33,546 nt of DNA. Source: Yersinia ruckeri ATCC 29473. GTDB lineage: Bacteria > Pseudomonadota > Gammaproteobacteria > Enterobacterales > Enterobacteriaceae. Location: contig NZ_KN150747.1 of assembly GCF_000754815.1 (NCBI RefSeq), forward strand, positions 1-33,546, read 5' to 3'. Below the pieces are notes generated by a model. It did no database searches, was not told the DNA's origin, and saw only the letters and a list, made by a program, of their open reading frames with translations. Within the stretch, counting starts at the first letter, position 1. Each line of letters begins with the position of its first letter. The position numbers were made by a program, and so were the translations under genes. Positions 1 to 7,410 of this stretch are shown here, one piece after another.

Positions 1-515
1 AGTGGTACAGAAACCTTGAGGGAGATACTATTCCTGCCGTCAGCGAAGCCAACATACTCAGTACCTTTGAGCAACTTCACCAGCAGAAAGACGAGGTATT
101 TGAACGCGGGGTCATCAATTTATTCAAAGGATTATCCTGGCACTATAAAACCAACAGTCCATGCCAATTTGGCAAAAAAATAATCATTAGCAATTTGGTC
201 AGTTGCAACCAATGGGGCTTTACCCTGAACCACGGTTACCGGCGAGACCAGTTGGCGGATTTGGAACGCATGTTGCACTTGCTGGACGGTAAAGCGATCC
301 CAGACAACCGGGGCGATGTGACAAGCCGGTTGTATGAGCATATTCGTGCCAATCCGCATATAGCGAAAGTTTATGAAGACGATTACTTTTCGATAAAATA
401 CTTCATGAAGGGCTCAGCGCACCTGACATTTAGGAAGCCTGAGTTGATTGATAAGATGAATGATATCGTGGCTAAACATTACCCAGGCGTGCTCCCGGAA
501 CGTACAGCCAGGTAA
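1..515 (+). CDS. DUF4942 domain-containing protein, C-terminal part (5' end outside window)
   Basis: The frame starting at base 3 is open from the window edge to the TAA at 513-515, so this is the last ~170 residues of a longer protein. An internal TTG at 195 is not a credible start because the conserved part continues upstream. Visible text such as FERGVINLFKGLSW, FGKKIIISNLV and YFSIKYFMKGSAHLTF is what I associate with the C-terminal half of DUF4942 proteins. These are of unknown biochemical function and common on enterobacterial genomic islands, often near toxin-antitoxin or anti-phage genes. The following higBA-like pair and the tRNA-Phe attachment repeat at 1481 fit an island end. The family call is recalled, not searched, and no function is claimed. 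Confidence 0.75.
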   Translation, partial: WYRNLEGDTIPAVSEANILSTFEQLHQQKDEVFERGVINLFKGLSWHYKTNSPCQFGKKIIISNLVSCNQWGFTLNHGYRRDQLADLERMLHLLDGKAIPDNRGDVTSRLYEHIRANPHIAKVYEDDYFSIKYFMKGSAHLTFRKPELIDKMNDIVAKHYPGVLPERTAR

Positions 516-649
516 TACGAACTCCGTCTTACTTTCTTTGTATGGCTGGCGGATCATAAAACCTCTGTAGAAAACTGAAGCGATAACCCAGATCTTACCG
601 GGTATGTTGAAGATCAGGCTAATCTAGTCGATCACTCGTTAATTAGCAT

Positions 650-678
650 TTGACTTAACTTAGCTTAAAAGGCAATAT
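650..678 (+). promoter_or_regulatory. Candidate promoter of the higBA-like pair
   Basis: TTGACT at 650-655 (5 of 6 to the -35 consensus) is followed after 17 bp by CAATAT at 673-678 (weak -10, 3 of 6). The spacer holds TTAACTTAGCTTAA (656-669 with flanks), an imperfect palindrome that could be an operator for the antitoxin. This is a pattern match only. Confidence 0.3.
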
Positions 679-699
679 CTCTCTATAGAGGAGTATTCT

Positions 700-1023
700 G
701 TGTTTAATGTGATTTTACATGATGAAGTGCCTGATGAAATAGCAGGTTTACCGCCAGTCATCAGGGCTAAAATGATCCGCCTGATTGATAAGCTTAAAAT
801 GAATGCCACGGCATTACGAGAGCCCGACAGCAAACCCGTCAGAGACGGTTTGTTTGAACTCAGAACGATGGGAACGGATATTGCCAGGGGATTGTATGTT
901 TATCAGAAAGGAAAAAATATCTATCTACTGCGCGTGTTCATCAAGAAAACGCAGAAATTACCGTCAGGGGAGATAACCCTCGCGTTTGAGCGATTAGAGG
1001 AGATGCTATATGACAAAAGTTAA
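700..1023 (+). CDS. HigB/RelE-superfamily toxin (phage Gp49-like)
   Basis: A 107-residue protein with a GTG start at 700, preceded by a good Shine-Dalgarno (GAGGAG, 688-693). The order of motifs fits the Gp49-like/HigB toxins of the RelE superfamily: a helical N-terminus (EIAGLPPVIRAKMIRLIDKL), then PDSKPVRDGLFELRTMG, then RGLYVYQKGKNIYLLRVFIKKTQK. These are ribosome-dependent mRNA endonucleases. Toxin gene first and antitoxin second is the usual higBA order, and the antitoxin ORF overlaps this one by 14 nt. The final DKS is read from the overlap. Activity is not shown, but length and core residues look intact. The location near an island end suggests island maintenance as a role (inference). 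Confidence 0.85.
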   Translation: MFNVILHDEVPDEIAGLPPVIRAKMIRLIDKLKMNATALREPDSKPVRDGLFELRTMGTDIARGLYVYQKGKNIYLLRVFIKKTQKLPSGEITLAFERLEEMLYDKS

Positions 1024-1297
1024 AGGCATTGCCTGGGATACCGTCAGGGCTGATTTAATGTCTGACCCAGAAGTACAAGCCGCTTATGAAGCCGAAGAGC
1101 GTAAAGAGCGTTTACAGATCATGCTGGCAGAATGGCGTCGCCATGCAGGATTAACCCGTGCGCAGGTTGCAGAACGAATGGGGGTAACACCGCCCACTGT
1201 TTCCCGCATGGAGTCTAATATCGTTAAAGCGAGCCTTGACACATTGGTCAGGTATGCCCATGCATGCGGTATTAAACATCCTCAGATTACATTATAG
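1010..1297 (+). CDS. HigA-like antitoxin, XRE-family HTH
   Basis: A 95-residue protein starting at ATG 1010 inside the toxin gene, with its own Shine-Dalgarno (AGAGGAG, 996-1002). A charged N-terminal helical part (residues ~17-40) leads into a helix-turn-helix with LTRAQVAERMGVTPPTVSRM around residues 48-67, typical of XRE/Cro-C1 antitoxins that bind both the toxin and their own promoter. The overlap with the toxin gene makes translational coupling likely. It ends at TAG 1295-1297, followed by a strong hairpin (1305-1337). Identification as the antitoxin partner rests on adjacency and fold type. Confidence 0.87.
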   Translation: MTKVKGIAWDTVRADLMSDPEVQAAYEAEERKERLQIMLAEWRRHAGLTRAQVAERMGVTPPTVSRMESNIVKASLDTLVRYAHACGIKHPQITL

Positions 1298-1304
1298 TTG
1301 ATGC

Positions 1305-1337
1305 TCAGGGTGGTTCCGTTATCTGGAACCACCCTGA
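1305..1337. terminator. 13-bp perfect hairpin after higA, no U-tract
   Basis: TCAGGGTGGTTCC (1305-1317) pairs perfectly with its inverse at 1325-1337 around a 7-nt loop. No T-run follows on either strand, so it is not a textbook intrinsic terminator. It may stabilise the 3' end of the higBA transcript or serve as an element-specific repeat. Confidence 0.45.
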
Positions 1338-1405
1338 ATAACAGGTAATATTCTCGCAGGAGAAAAAATCATCAAACCTATTCCCTTTTTGATGCAAAAC
1401 ATTCC

Positions 1406-1425
1406 GGGGGCCTTAACGGGGGCCT
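1406..1425. repeat. Short direct repeat GGGGGCCT, 12-bp period
   Basis: GGGGGCCT occurs at 1406-1413 and again at 1418-1425, 56 bp before the tRNA-Phe repeat. Closely spaced direct repeats near an attachment site can be recombinase or excisionase binding sites, but two short copies can also be chance. Confidence 0.25.
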
Positions 1426-1480
1426 CTACATTTATCGAATACAATAATATCGTTTAATAACAATAAATCAGGTAGTTTAT

Positions 1481-1503
1481 TTCGATTCCGAGTCCGGGCA
1501 CCA
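1481..1503 (+). repeat. attR-like site: 23-bp duplicate of the tRNA-Phe 3' end
   Basis: Bases 1481-1503 (from TTCGATTCCG to GGGCACCA) equal the T-loop, acceptor and CCA end of enterobacterial tRNA-Phe (pheV/pheU type) as I recall it. The match stops sharply: the preceding bases are AT where the tRNA gene has GG, and no tRNA body precedes it. A 3'-terminal tRNA fragment of about 20 bp is the hallmark of the distal direct repeat left by a tyrosine integrase acting at a tRNA gene. It implies that the intact tRNA-Phe gene and the integrase lie to the left, outside this window, and that bases before 1481 belong to the element. Confidence 0.85.
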
Positions 1504-1736
1504 CTTATTCAGAAGCGCTTGTTATTCGTTCAGGATGGAAGATTGACAAGTCCGAAATAGGTCAAAACACGCAATAACCGAAAGTGTGGTTGGAGTTTAT
1601 TATCCAGTAATACCATCACTTAGTTTTTGCAAAAAGGCTCTTGACAATCCCGCCCGTTAATGCGAGCGGGATTTTTCACGTACAATATTTACAGTTCCAA
1701 TATGTGAATGTAAACCGAAGTCCTGAATGACGCACA
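1504..1736. other. Non-coding spacer between island end and O-antigen operon
   Basis: This 233-bp stretch has no credible ORF on either strand. It holds one rightward intrinsic terminator (1646-1676). No leftward terminator with a T-run is visible for the O-antigen operon that ends at 1737. Confidence 0.6.
1646..1676 (+). terminator. Rho-independent terminator, plus strand
   Basis: AATCCCGC (1646-1653) pairs with GCGGGATT (1666-1673), and the T-run TTTTT lies at 1672-1676. On the minus strand no T-run follows, so it acts rightward. No gene upstream within the non-island DNA uses it. It sits 143 bp beyond the tRNA-Phe repeat, so it may be the original terminator of that tRNA transcript (inference). 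Confidence 0.75.
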
Positions 1737-2138
1737 TCATTGGATAAAAGCTTTAGCAAAAGAGGGATCGAACGGCCCCTCTTTCACTTCAAGCAACAAA
1801 GCGCGCTCGGAAATGCAGGTGACGCTATGAATATCGCCGGGTGCCAGTTCTACAATCATGGCCTCATGAGCTGGGCCAAAATGCTGCTCCTGCCTCACCT
1901 TACCGGCTTCATCATGCAGGCAGACCTGCACTTCTCCCTGCAGCACAATAAACATTTCCCATTGATGGGGAAGCTCGTGAAAATGCGCCTCAACATAGCT
2001 CCCTTCCACCATCGCGATAAGAAGACGCTGTACTTTTTCCTGATGGGAAGCATGTAATAGAAGGTGAGTCCGTTTTCTATCCGCACTGCGCGCCTGAACG
2101 AACAACTCTTCTAAAACCATATTATCAATCAATCGCAT
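1737..2138 (-). CDS. wbuC: WbuC, cupin-fold protein of O-antigen locus
   Basis: A 133-residue single-domain cupin and the last gene of the O-antigen operon. ATG at 2138 lies inside the end of wbuB (10-nt overlap). Motif 1 is visible as EAHFHELPHQWEMFIVLQGE (residues ~51-70, two metal-type histidines and a glutamate) and motif 2 as VELAPGDIHSVTC. The same gene follows wbuB in several E. coli fnlABC-wbuB-wbuC O-antigen clusters, which is how I recognise it. It carries the metal-ligand pattern of a cupin, but its reaction is not established. A sugar-modifying or regulatory role is guesswork. Confidence 0.88.
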   Translation of the reverse strand: MRLIDNMVLEELFVQARSADRKRTHLLLHASHQEKVQRLLIAMVEGSYVEAHFHELPHQWEMFIVLQGEVQVCLHDEAGKVRQEQHFGPAHEAMIVELAPGDIHSVTCISERALLLEVKEGPFDPSFAKAFIQ

Positions 2139-3334
2139 GCCATACTCTCCAGCCGGTCTTCAATCAGGCGAGCTGCCGTTCCGACCGAAAACTCCGCCTC
2201 CAGCAAACGATATGCACACTCCCCCATCACCCGACGGCGAGTCTTATCCAGTAAACTGATTGCCGAGTTCAATAAGTGCTCATCATCACCATTCACGTGG
2301 ATAAAACCAGCATTGTTTTTATTTACAATATCCATCAAGTCATTATTTGCATTGATGCTACCGAGTATCGGAAGATGCTGAACCATATAACCCAAAAGTT
2401 TGCCGGGGAAATTATGCGCAGTGTGGTTTGCAGCCAAGGAAAATAATCCTACGTCAACTTCGGTTAGAATTTGCTTAAACTCCGCCTGAGAAACCGAAGG
2501 TAGATAAGTGAAGTTTTTAAGTCTCCAAGATGCAGCCAACTGTTTTATTAGCGAAACCTCATCGCCCTGGCCAACAAACAGGAAATGCACATTCTCGTAA
2601 GCGTGCATATTTCTCGCTAGGCGCATTAAGTTCGCCATATCCTGCGCGTAGCCAATATTACCACCATAGAAAAAAATAACTTTCCCTTCCAGCCCCAGTT
2701 TTTCACGGCAAGAAATACGTTGACTTTCTGGTTCTGTCGCAATCAGACTGGCCCAATTGCGTAAAACTTCACAGCGGTAACCGTTGTGTTGATACCTGAA
2801 AACATCAAGATTACGCTCAGACATCAATCCAATGTGCTCGGCCTGACGGTAAGAGTTTCGTTCAAAGTAACGGAAATATCGTTCAATAATCGAACCCTGA
2901 CGCATCATACCCGCATCGACCACCCATTGCGGAAAAAGATCACGCAGCACCAGATAGGCGGGACAACGACATCTTTTTTTAATGCGTGCAACCAACCCTC
3001 CCCAAAAAATAGAAGGGGAATAGTACACAATCCCCTGAAACATCTCAGGGGAAATGCGCTGCCCGACGGCGCGCCATGCGCGAACAGAAAGCATCGATTC
3101 GTTAAATGCCCGGATAACTTTGCTGATATTCTTGGTTGGGCCGCTGCGGAAGCTCCATACTCTTACACCATCAATATCAGTTTCCTGAAAGAGGCTTTCC
3201 TGATGGGTATCCGGGGTAATAACCGTTATTTTATGCCCCCGGGAAAGAAGTTCCAGCGCCAGTTCGTGAAACATTTTAGCTCCGACACGGGTGCTGTGCG
3301 GCAAATAATCATCAATGATCAACACAAGATGCAT
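2129..3334 (-). CDS. wbuB: WbuB, L-fucosamine glycosyltransferase (GT4)
   Basis: A cytoplasmic GT4-type transferase of 401 residues. I start it at ATG 3334, which shares one base with the fnlC stop (TAATG). The longer reading from a TTG at 3349 adds five residues that the family lacks. The N-terminus MHLVLIIDDYLPHSTRVGAK is the donor-domain start. The C-terminal half has GGNIGYAQDMANL, FLFVGQGDEV and FPGKLLGYMVQHLPILG, typical of GT-B retaining enzymes. In E. coli the homologue is assigned to adding alpha-L-FucNAc to the WecA-made GlcNAc-PP-undecaprenol. With wbuXYZ present the donor or product here is probably the amidino form, L-FucNAm (inference). Confidence 0.9.
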   Translation of the reverse strand: MHLVLIIDDYLPHSTRVGAKMFHELALELLSRGHKITVITPDTHQESLFQETDIDGVRVWSFRSGPTKNISKVIRAFNESMLSVRAWRAVGQRISPEMFQGIVYYSPSIFWGGLVARIKKRCRCPAYLVLRDLFPQWVVDAGMMRQGSIIERYFRYFERNSYRQAEHIGLMSERNLDVFRYQHNGYRCEVLRNWASLIATEPESQRISCREKLGLEGKVIFFYGGNIGYAQDMANLMRLARNMHAYENVHFLFVGQGDEVSLIKQLAASWRLKNFTYLPSVSQAEFKQILTEVDVGLFSLAANHTAHNFPGKLLGYMVQHLPILGSINANNDLMDIVNKNNAGFIHVNGDDEHLLNSAISLLDKTRRRVMGECAYRLLEAEFSVGTAARLIEDRLESMACD

Positions 3335-4464
3335 TAGTACTGTTTCCAAACAACTCGCTTAACATAATCGGTATAGGAGTGAATAATACGTACAATCTTA
3401 TCCGATACATTAGGCATACTATAATCGCTTACCTGACGTAAAAGACGCTCATTGCCACGCGGCTGGCTTTCCAGTATAGCTAGCCCCTGCACGACTCGCT
3501 CCACCTCGAGTCCAACCATCATCACTGACGCCTCTTCAAATCCCTCAGGACGTTCATGTGCTTCGCGTATATTCAGAGCCGGGAAGTTCATAATAGAAGA
3601 TTCTTCAGTAATCGTTCCGCTATCCGATAAGACGGCCCGGGCATTTTTCTGTAAGTGGTTATAATCATGGAAACCCAGCGGTTTTAACAGTTGGATGTTC
3701 GGATGAAACTCGATACCAGCCGCATTAATACGGTTGCGGGTGCGTGGGTGTGTCGAGATGATGACCGGCAGGTCATACCTCTCGGCAACCGTATTGAGAA
3801 TAGTGGCTAATTTCGCCAGTTGCTTTGGCGAATCCACATTTTCTTCCCTGTGTGCGCTGACGACAAAGAACTCCCCCGGCTTCAGCGAAAGGCGGGTCAA
3901 CACATCTGATGCGTCAATTTGCGGCATATAGTGAGTTAAGACTTCATACATCGGGCTACCCGTTTTGATAACCCGGTCAGCAGGAATACCTTCAGCCAAC
4001 AGATAATCTCGGGCTATCGTGCTGTAGGTCAGATTGACATCCGCCGTATGGTCAACAATACGCCTGTTGGTTTCTTCAGGAACGCGCTGGTCAAAACAGC
4101 GGTTCCCCGCTTCCATATGGAAGATAGGTATCTTGCGACGCTTTGCCGGGATAGCGGAAATGCAGGAGTTGGTATCGCCAAGAATTAACATGGCATCCGG
4201 TTGCACGATTTCCAGAACATCGTCTACTTTAATAATGATCTGGCCAATGGTTTGTGCCGCGTTCTTACCAGCAGCATCAAGGAAATAGTCTGGCTTACGT
4301 ACGCCAAGATCGCTGAAAAAAACTTCATTAAGTTCATAGTCGTAATTTTGACCGGTATGAACCAAAATATGCTCGCAGTACTCATCAAGGCGAGCCAGCA
4401 CGCGTGACAACCTGATGATTTCAGGACGGGTGCCCACAACGGACATGACTTGTAACTTTTTCAT
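3334..4464 (-). CDS. fnlC: FnlC (WbjD), UDP-L-talose-type 2-epimerase making UDP-L-FucNAc
   Basis: A 376-residue member of the UDP-GlcNAc 2-epimerase (WecB-like) superfamily. Visible signatures are VVGTRPEIIRLSRVL near the N-terminus, HMEAGNRCFDQRVPEE and SAHREENVD in the centre, and SDSGTITEESSIMNFPALN toward the C-terminus. In the WbjB-WbjC-WbjD pathway this enzyme carries out the last C2 epimerisation, giving UDP-N-acetyl-L-fucosamine. Its ATG at 4464 overlaps the fnlB stop by one base and its stop overlaps the wbuB start by one base, so the block is translationally coupled. Full length, no lesions seen. Confidence 0.95.
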   Translation of the reverse strand: MKKLQVMSVVGTRPEIIRLSRVLARLDEYCEHILVHTGQNYDYELNEVFFSDLGVRKPDYFLDAAGKNAAQTIGQIIIKVDDVLEIVQPDAMLILGDTNSCISAIPAKRRKIPIFHMEAGNRCFDQRVPEETNRRIVDHTADVNLTYSTIARDYLLAEGIPADRVIKTGSPMYEVLTHYMPQIDASDVLTRLSLKPGEFFVVSAHREENVDSPKQLAKLATILNTVAERYDLPVIISTHPRTRNRINAAGIEFHPNIQLLKPLGFHDYNHLQKNARAVLSDSGTITEESSIMNFPALNIREAHERPEGFEEASVMMVGLEVERVVQGLAILESQPRGNERLLRQVSDYSMPNVSDKIVRIIHSYTDYVKRVVWKQY

Positions 4465-5567
4465 TACAACGTTCTCGCTATTGTATCCGGTGCTTGCCGA
4501 TCAAAGATCTCATTAGCCCACAACATAACAATCATTTCATCGTTACCAATGTTAGTAATATCATGTGTCCAGCCTGGTACCATTTCAACAATTTTATACT
4601 CATCTGCCGCAACCACCATTTCAAATTTCTCACCGCTGACTACATGTTCAAACTTAAAACGAGCCAGCCCTTTAATAACAAGGAATTTTTCATTCTTAGT
4701 ATGATGGTAGTGGCCGCCGCGAGTAATCCCCGGAAGCGCGGTGAAAAAGGAGAATTGACCAGCATCGGGAGTTTTCAACACCTCACAAAAGACGCCGCGC
4801 GCATCACCGTAGAAAGGAATAGAATAGCTCAACTGTTCCGGTCGGAAGTAGCTCAGCCAGGTTGAATAAAGTGCCCTGACAAACCCTTGCCCAACCGCTT
4901 CAGTAATCAGTGTGTCACGACTCTGTCTGAATTTAAGCAACAGATCCGCAACCTCTCCGACGGTTGTCGAGTATTCTGGCGCCACATACTGCCAACCGCT
5001 CTCAACAGAGCCATCCAGCAGAGAGAGTAATGCCATACAAACATCATCAATATAGACTAACGTTACGGCGGCGCCAGGATCGTTAATGGTTATCGGAATG
5101 TCGTTAATGATGTTATGACAAAAAGTAGCCACAAAGGAGTTATAGTTTGGGCGGCACCACTTGCCGAATACATTCGGAAAACGGTACAGGTAAAATCTAG
5201 CTCCCGTAGCCCTGCCGTAGGCTTCAACGGCTTTCTCGGCCATTGCCTTGCTGACACCATAGGCATTTTCTTTCGTCGCCTGACTGGAAGAACTAAGCAT
5301 CAGCGGAGTTTGCTTATGGTTTTCGCTCAAGATCTCAGTTATTTTCTGGGTCAGGCATGCATTACCGGAAGCAAATTCATTGTCATCTTTCGGGCGATTA
5401 ACGCCCGCCAGATGATAAATAAAGTCTGCTGCCAACAAGCCAGCACGCAGTTCCTCTTCAGACGAATGGCGATCGATTTTAATAACATCATAATCGTCCT
5501 GCTCAGATAAGCGTACACACAGGTTTTTGCCAATAAAACCTTCCGCACCAGTGACAAGTATTTTCAT
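4464..5567 (-). CDS. fnlB: FnlB (WbjC), UDP-sugar reductase/epimerase with C-terminal cupin
   Basis: A two-domain protein. Residues ~1-240 form an extended SDR domain with MKILVTGAEGFIGKNL and an active-site tyrosine-lysine in NAYGVSKAMAEKAVEAYG. The C-terminal third is cupin-like (ITRGGHYHHTKNEKFLVIKG). This architecture is characteristic of WbjC/FnlB, which reduces and epimerises the 4-keto product of FnlA on the way to UDP-L-FucNAc. I favour ATG 5567, which leaves one base after the fnlA stop. ATG at 5576 (three extra residues, overlapping fnlA) is possible. The stop at 4464 overlaps the fnlC start. Confidence 0.95.
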   Translation of the reverse strand: MKILVTGAEGFIGKNLCVRLSEQDDYDVIKIDRHSSEEELRAGLLAADFIYHLAGVNRPKDDNEFASGNACLTQKITEILSENHKQTPLMLSSSSQATKENAYGVSKAMAEKAVEAYGRATGARFYLYRFPNVFGKWCRPNYNSFVATFCHNIINDIPITINDPGAAVTLVYIDDVCMALLSLLDGSVESGWQYVAPEYSTTVGEVADLLLKFRQSRDTLITEAVGQGFVRALYSTWLSYFRPEQLSYSIPFYGDARGVFCEVLKTPDAGQFSFFTALPGITRGGHYHHTKNEKFLVIKGLARFKFEHVVSGEKFEMVVAADEYKIVEMVPGWTHDITNIGNDEMIVMLWANEIFDRQAPDTIARTL

Positions 5568-5568
5568 A

Positions 5569-6603
5569 TCAGGCATCCAGTTCGTAAGGTGTTCCAGAAC
5601 GCAGTGCGCGAATAAATGGCAGCTTCAGAAGCAAGGTTTTCATCCCTTCAACATCGAGGCGCTGCGTATTGTGGGAGTTATAATCGACAACTTCAGAGAT
5701 GCGTGTATCTCCCTGTTCGACGTATTTACCATAGTTCAGATCACGCAAATCCGGAGGTATGCGATAGTAATCGCCCATATCCACAGCGGCAATAATTTCT
5801 TCGCGACTAAGGAGCGCTTCATAGAGTTTCTCGCCGTGACGAGTCCCGATAACATTTACAGCATGCTCGGGCACATTAAGCAGCTCTTTTAATGCCACTG
5901 CCAGCGTTTCAATAGTGGCTGCAGGTGCTTTCTGCACAAAGATATCGCCGTTTGAGCCATGCTCAAACGCATACAGAACGAGATCTACAGCATCTTCCAA
6001 CGTCATCATAAAACGAGTCATGTTGGGGTCGGTGATAGTCAGCGGTTTACCCTCTGTGATTAAATCAACGAACAAGGGAATAACCGAACCACGTGAGGCC
6101 ATCACATTACCATAGCGGGTACCGCAAATAACTGTTTTACTGCTGTCAACATTCCGTGATTTAGCGACCATGATCTTTTCCATCATCGCTTTAGAGATAC
6201 CCATAGCATTAATCGGATAAACAGCCTTGTCAGTACTTAAGCAGACAACGCGCTTAACACCATTGGCTATCGCCGCTTCAAGTACATTTTCTGTACCTAA
6301 TACGTTTGTTTTCACCGCTTCAAGAGGATGAAATTCGCAAGAAGGGACCTGCTTAAATGCTGCCGCATGATAGATAAAGTCCACACCTCGTGCTGCATTC
6401 AGGATACTGGAATAATCACGAACATCGCCGATATAAAACTTTAACTTGGGGCTGTTGTACTTTTTGCGCATATCATCTTGTTTTTTCTCATCGCGCGAAA
6501 AAATACGAATCTCTTTAATATCCGTCGCCAGAAAACGATTCAATACAGCATTTCCGAAAGAACCTGTACCACCCGTAATCAGGAGAATTTTATCTTTAAA
6601 CAT
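5569..6603 (-). CDS. fnlA: FnlA (WbjB), UDP-GlcNAc 4,6-dehydratase/5-epimerase
   Basis: A 344-residue SDR enzyme that commits UDP-D-GlcNAc to the L-fucosamine pathway. The Rossmann motif LLITGGTGSFGNAV is at the N-terminus. The active-site segment STDKAVYPINAMGISK shows the Met-x-x-x-Lys version that replaces Tyr-x-x-x-Lys in inverting 4,6-dehydratases. Three starts are stacked (TTG 6609, ATG 6606, ATG 6603). ATG 6603 has the best spacing from the AAAGGA ribosome site and gives the expected N-terminus MFKDKILLITGG and the family length. It is the first of the fnlABC block and lies 12 bases after the wbuZ stop. Confidence 0.96.
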   Translation of the reverse strand: MFKDKILLITGGTGSFGNAVLNRFLATDIKEIRIFSRDEKKQDDMRKKYNSPKLKFYIGDVRDYSSILNAARGVDFIYHAAAFKQVPSCEFHPLEAVKTNVLGTENVLEAAIANGVKRVVCLSTDKAVYPINAMGISKAMMEKIMVAKSRNVDSSKTVICGTRYGNVMASRGSVIPLFVDLITEGKPLTITDPNMTRFMMTLEDAVDLVLYAFEHGSNGDIFVQKAPAATIETLAVALKELLNVPEHAVNVIGTRHGEKLYEALLSREEIIAAVDMGDYYRIPPDLRDLNYGKYVEQGDTRISEVVDYNSHNTQRLDVEGMKTLLLKLPFIRALRSGTPYELDA

Positions 6604-6615
6604 CATCAATCCTTT

Positions 6616-7410
6616 CTATAAAATCTGTTTTTGCAAGGACGGTAAATAGATCTTGTCCTTCTGCTCCGTTGTTGGGTAATTGATCAATACAGCGCGATAC
6701 TTACCCTTGAAAACAAACAGGCTACCAGCCGCAGCGCCCACAATGCCGCAGTGAGCAATCAGTTCACTGAGATGCTCGTGCGTACCCGCACCGCCTAAAA
6801 AAGTCGTGGGTACATGTAGAATAGACTTCACCTGCCCCGCAAACTCAAGATTATAGCCTTTCATGACACCATCATTATCAACGGAGTTAATAACAATTTC
6901 ACCGGCGCCCGCTTTTTCCATCGCGATGGCTAGTTCCAACGGATCCTGCTTATGGTTTCGAGTGTTATTGATGCTGGTCAGCTCATAACCCTTAGAAAAA
7001 AATCCTTTTTTCTTTCGGACATCCAGTACTGCGACAACACTCTGGCGACCGATGGCCTGCGCCAATTCGGTAATTAATTGTGGGTTATCAATTGCCGCCG
7101 AGCTCAATGAAACTTTCTCAACACCCAAAGAGATAATCCGGGCGGCCTGCTCTGCCGTTTTGATCCCGCCACCATAGCACAAAGGCATACGGCACTCTGC
7201 TGCAAGTTTCTTGATCAGCGCATAGTCAGGCTCACGAGATGTAGCACTGGCATCAATATCCAGTACCATTAGCTCATCGGCCTCTTTCTCATTAAATATT
7301 TTTACCGCATTGATCGGATCGCCAACGTACTTTGGCGAAGTAAAACCGACGGTTTTGACCAGCCCCCCTTTATGGATCAGCAGGCAGGGAATAATGCGAG
7401 GTCTAAGCAT
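6616..7410 (-). CDS. wbuZ: WbuZ, HisF paralogue for amidino-sugar formation
   Basis: A 264-residue TIM-barrel HisF paralogue, started at ATG 7410. The TTG at 7419 adds three unsupported residues, and ATG 7410 overlaps the wbuY stop by 8 nt. It begins MLRPRIIPCLLIHKGGLVKT: position 11, the catalytic Asp of true HisF, is Leu here. Asp130 is kept (VVAVLDVRK) and the phosphate-loop text GEIVINSVDNDG and FLGGAG remain. With WbuY it should form a glutaminase-channel complex supplying ammonia to WbuX. No other histidine gene is nearby. This wbuXYZ trio is known from E. coli O145, where it is assigned to L-FucNAm synthesis, and resembles wbpG-hisH2-hisF2 of Pseudomonas. Confidence 0.92.
   Translation of the reverse strand: MLRPRIIPCLLIHKGGLVKTVGFTSPKYVGDPINAVKIFNEKEADELMVLDIDASATSREPDYALIKKLAAECRMPLCYGGGIKTAEQAARIISLGVEKVSLSSAAIDNPQLITELAQAIGRQSVVAVLDVRKKKGFFSKGYELTSINNTRNHKQDPLELAIAMEKAGAGEIVINSVDNDGVMKGYNLEFAGQVKSILHVPTTFLGGAGTHEHLSELIAHCGIVGAAAGSLFVFKGKYRAVLINYPTTEQKDKIYLPSLQKQIL

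Noticed and set aside
2786-3337. 183-codon plus-strand frame opposite wbuB
   Set aside because: Antisense shadow of a well-supported gene; no recognisable motif.
3334-3349. Extended TTG start of wbuB at 3349
   Set aside because: ATG 3334 in a TAATG overlap fits the family N-terminus; the five extra residues do not.
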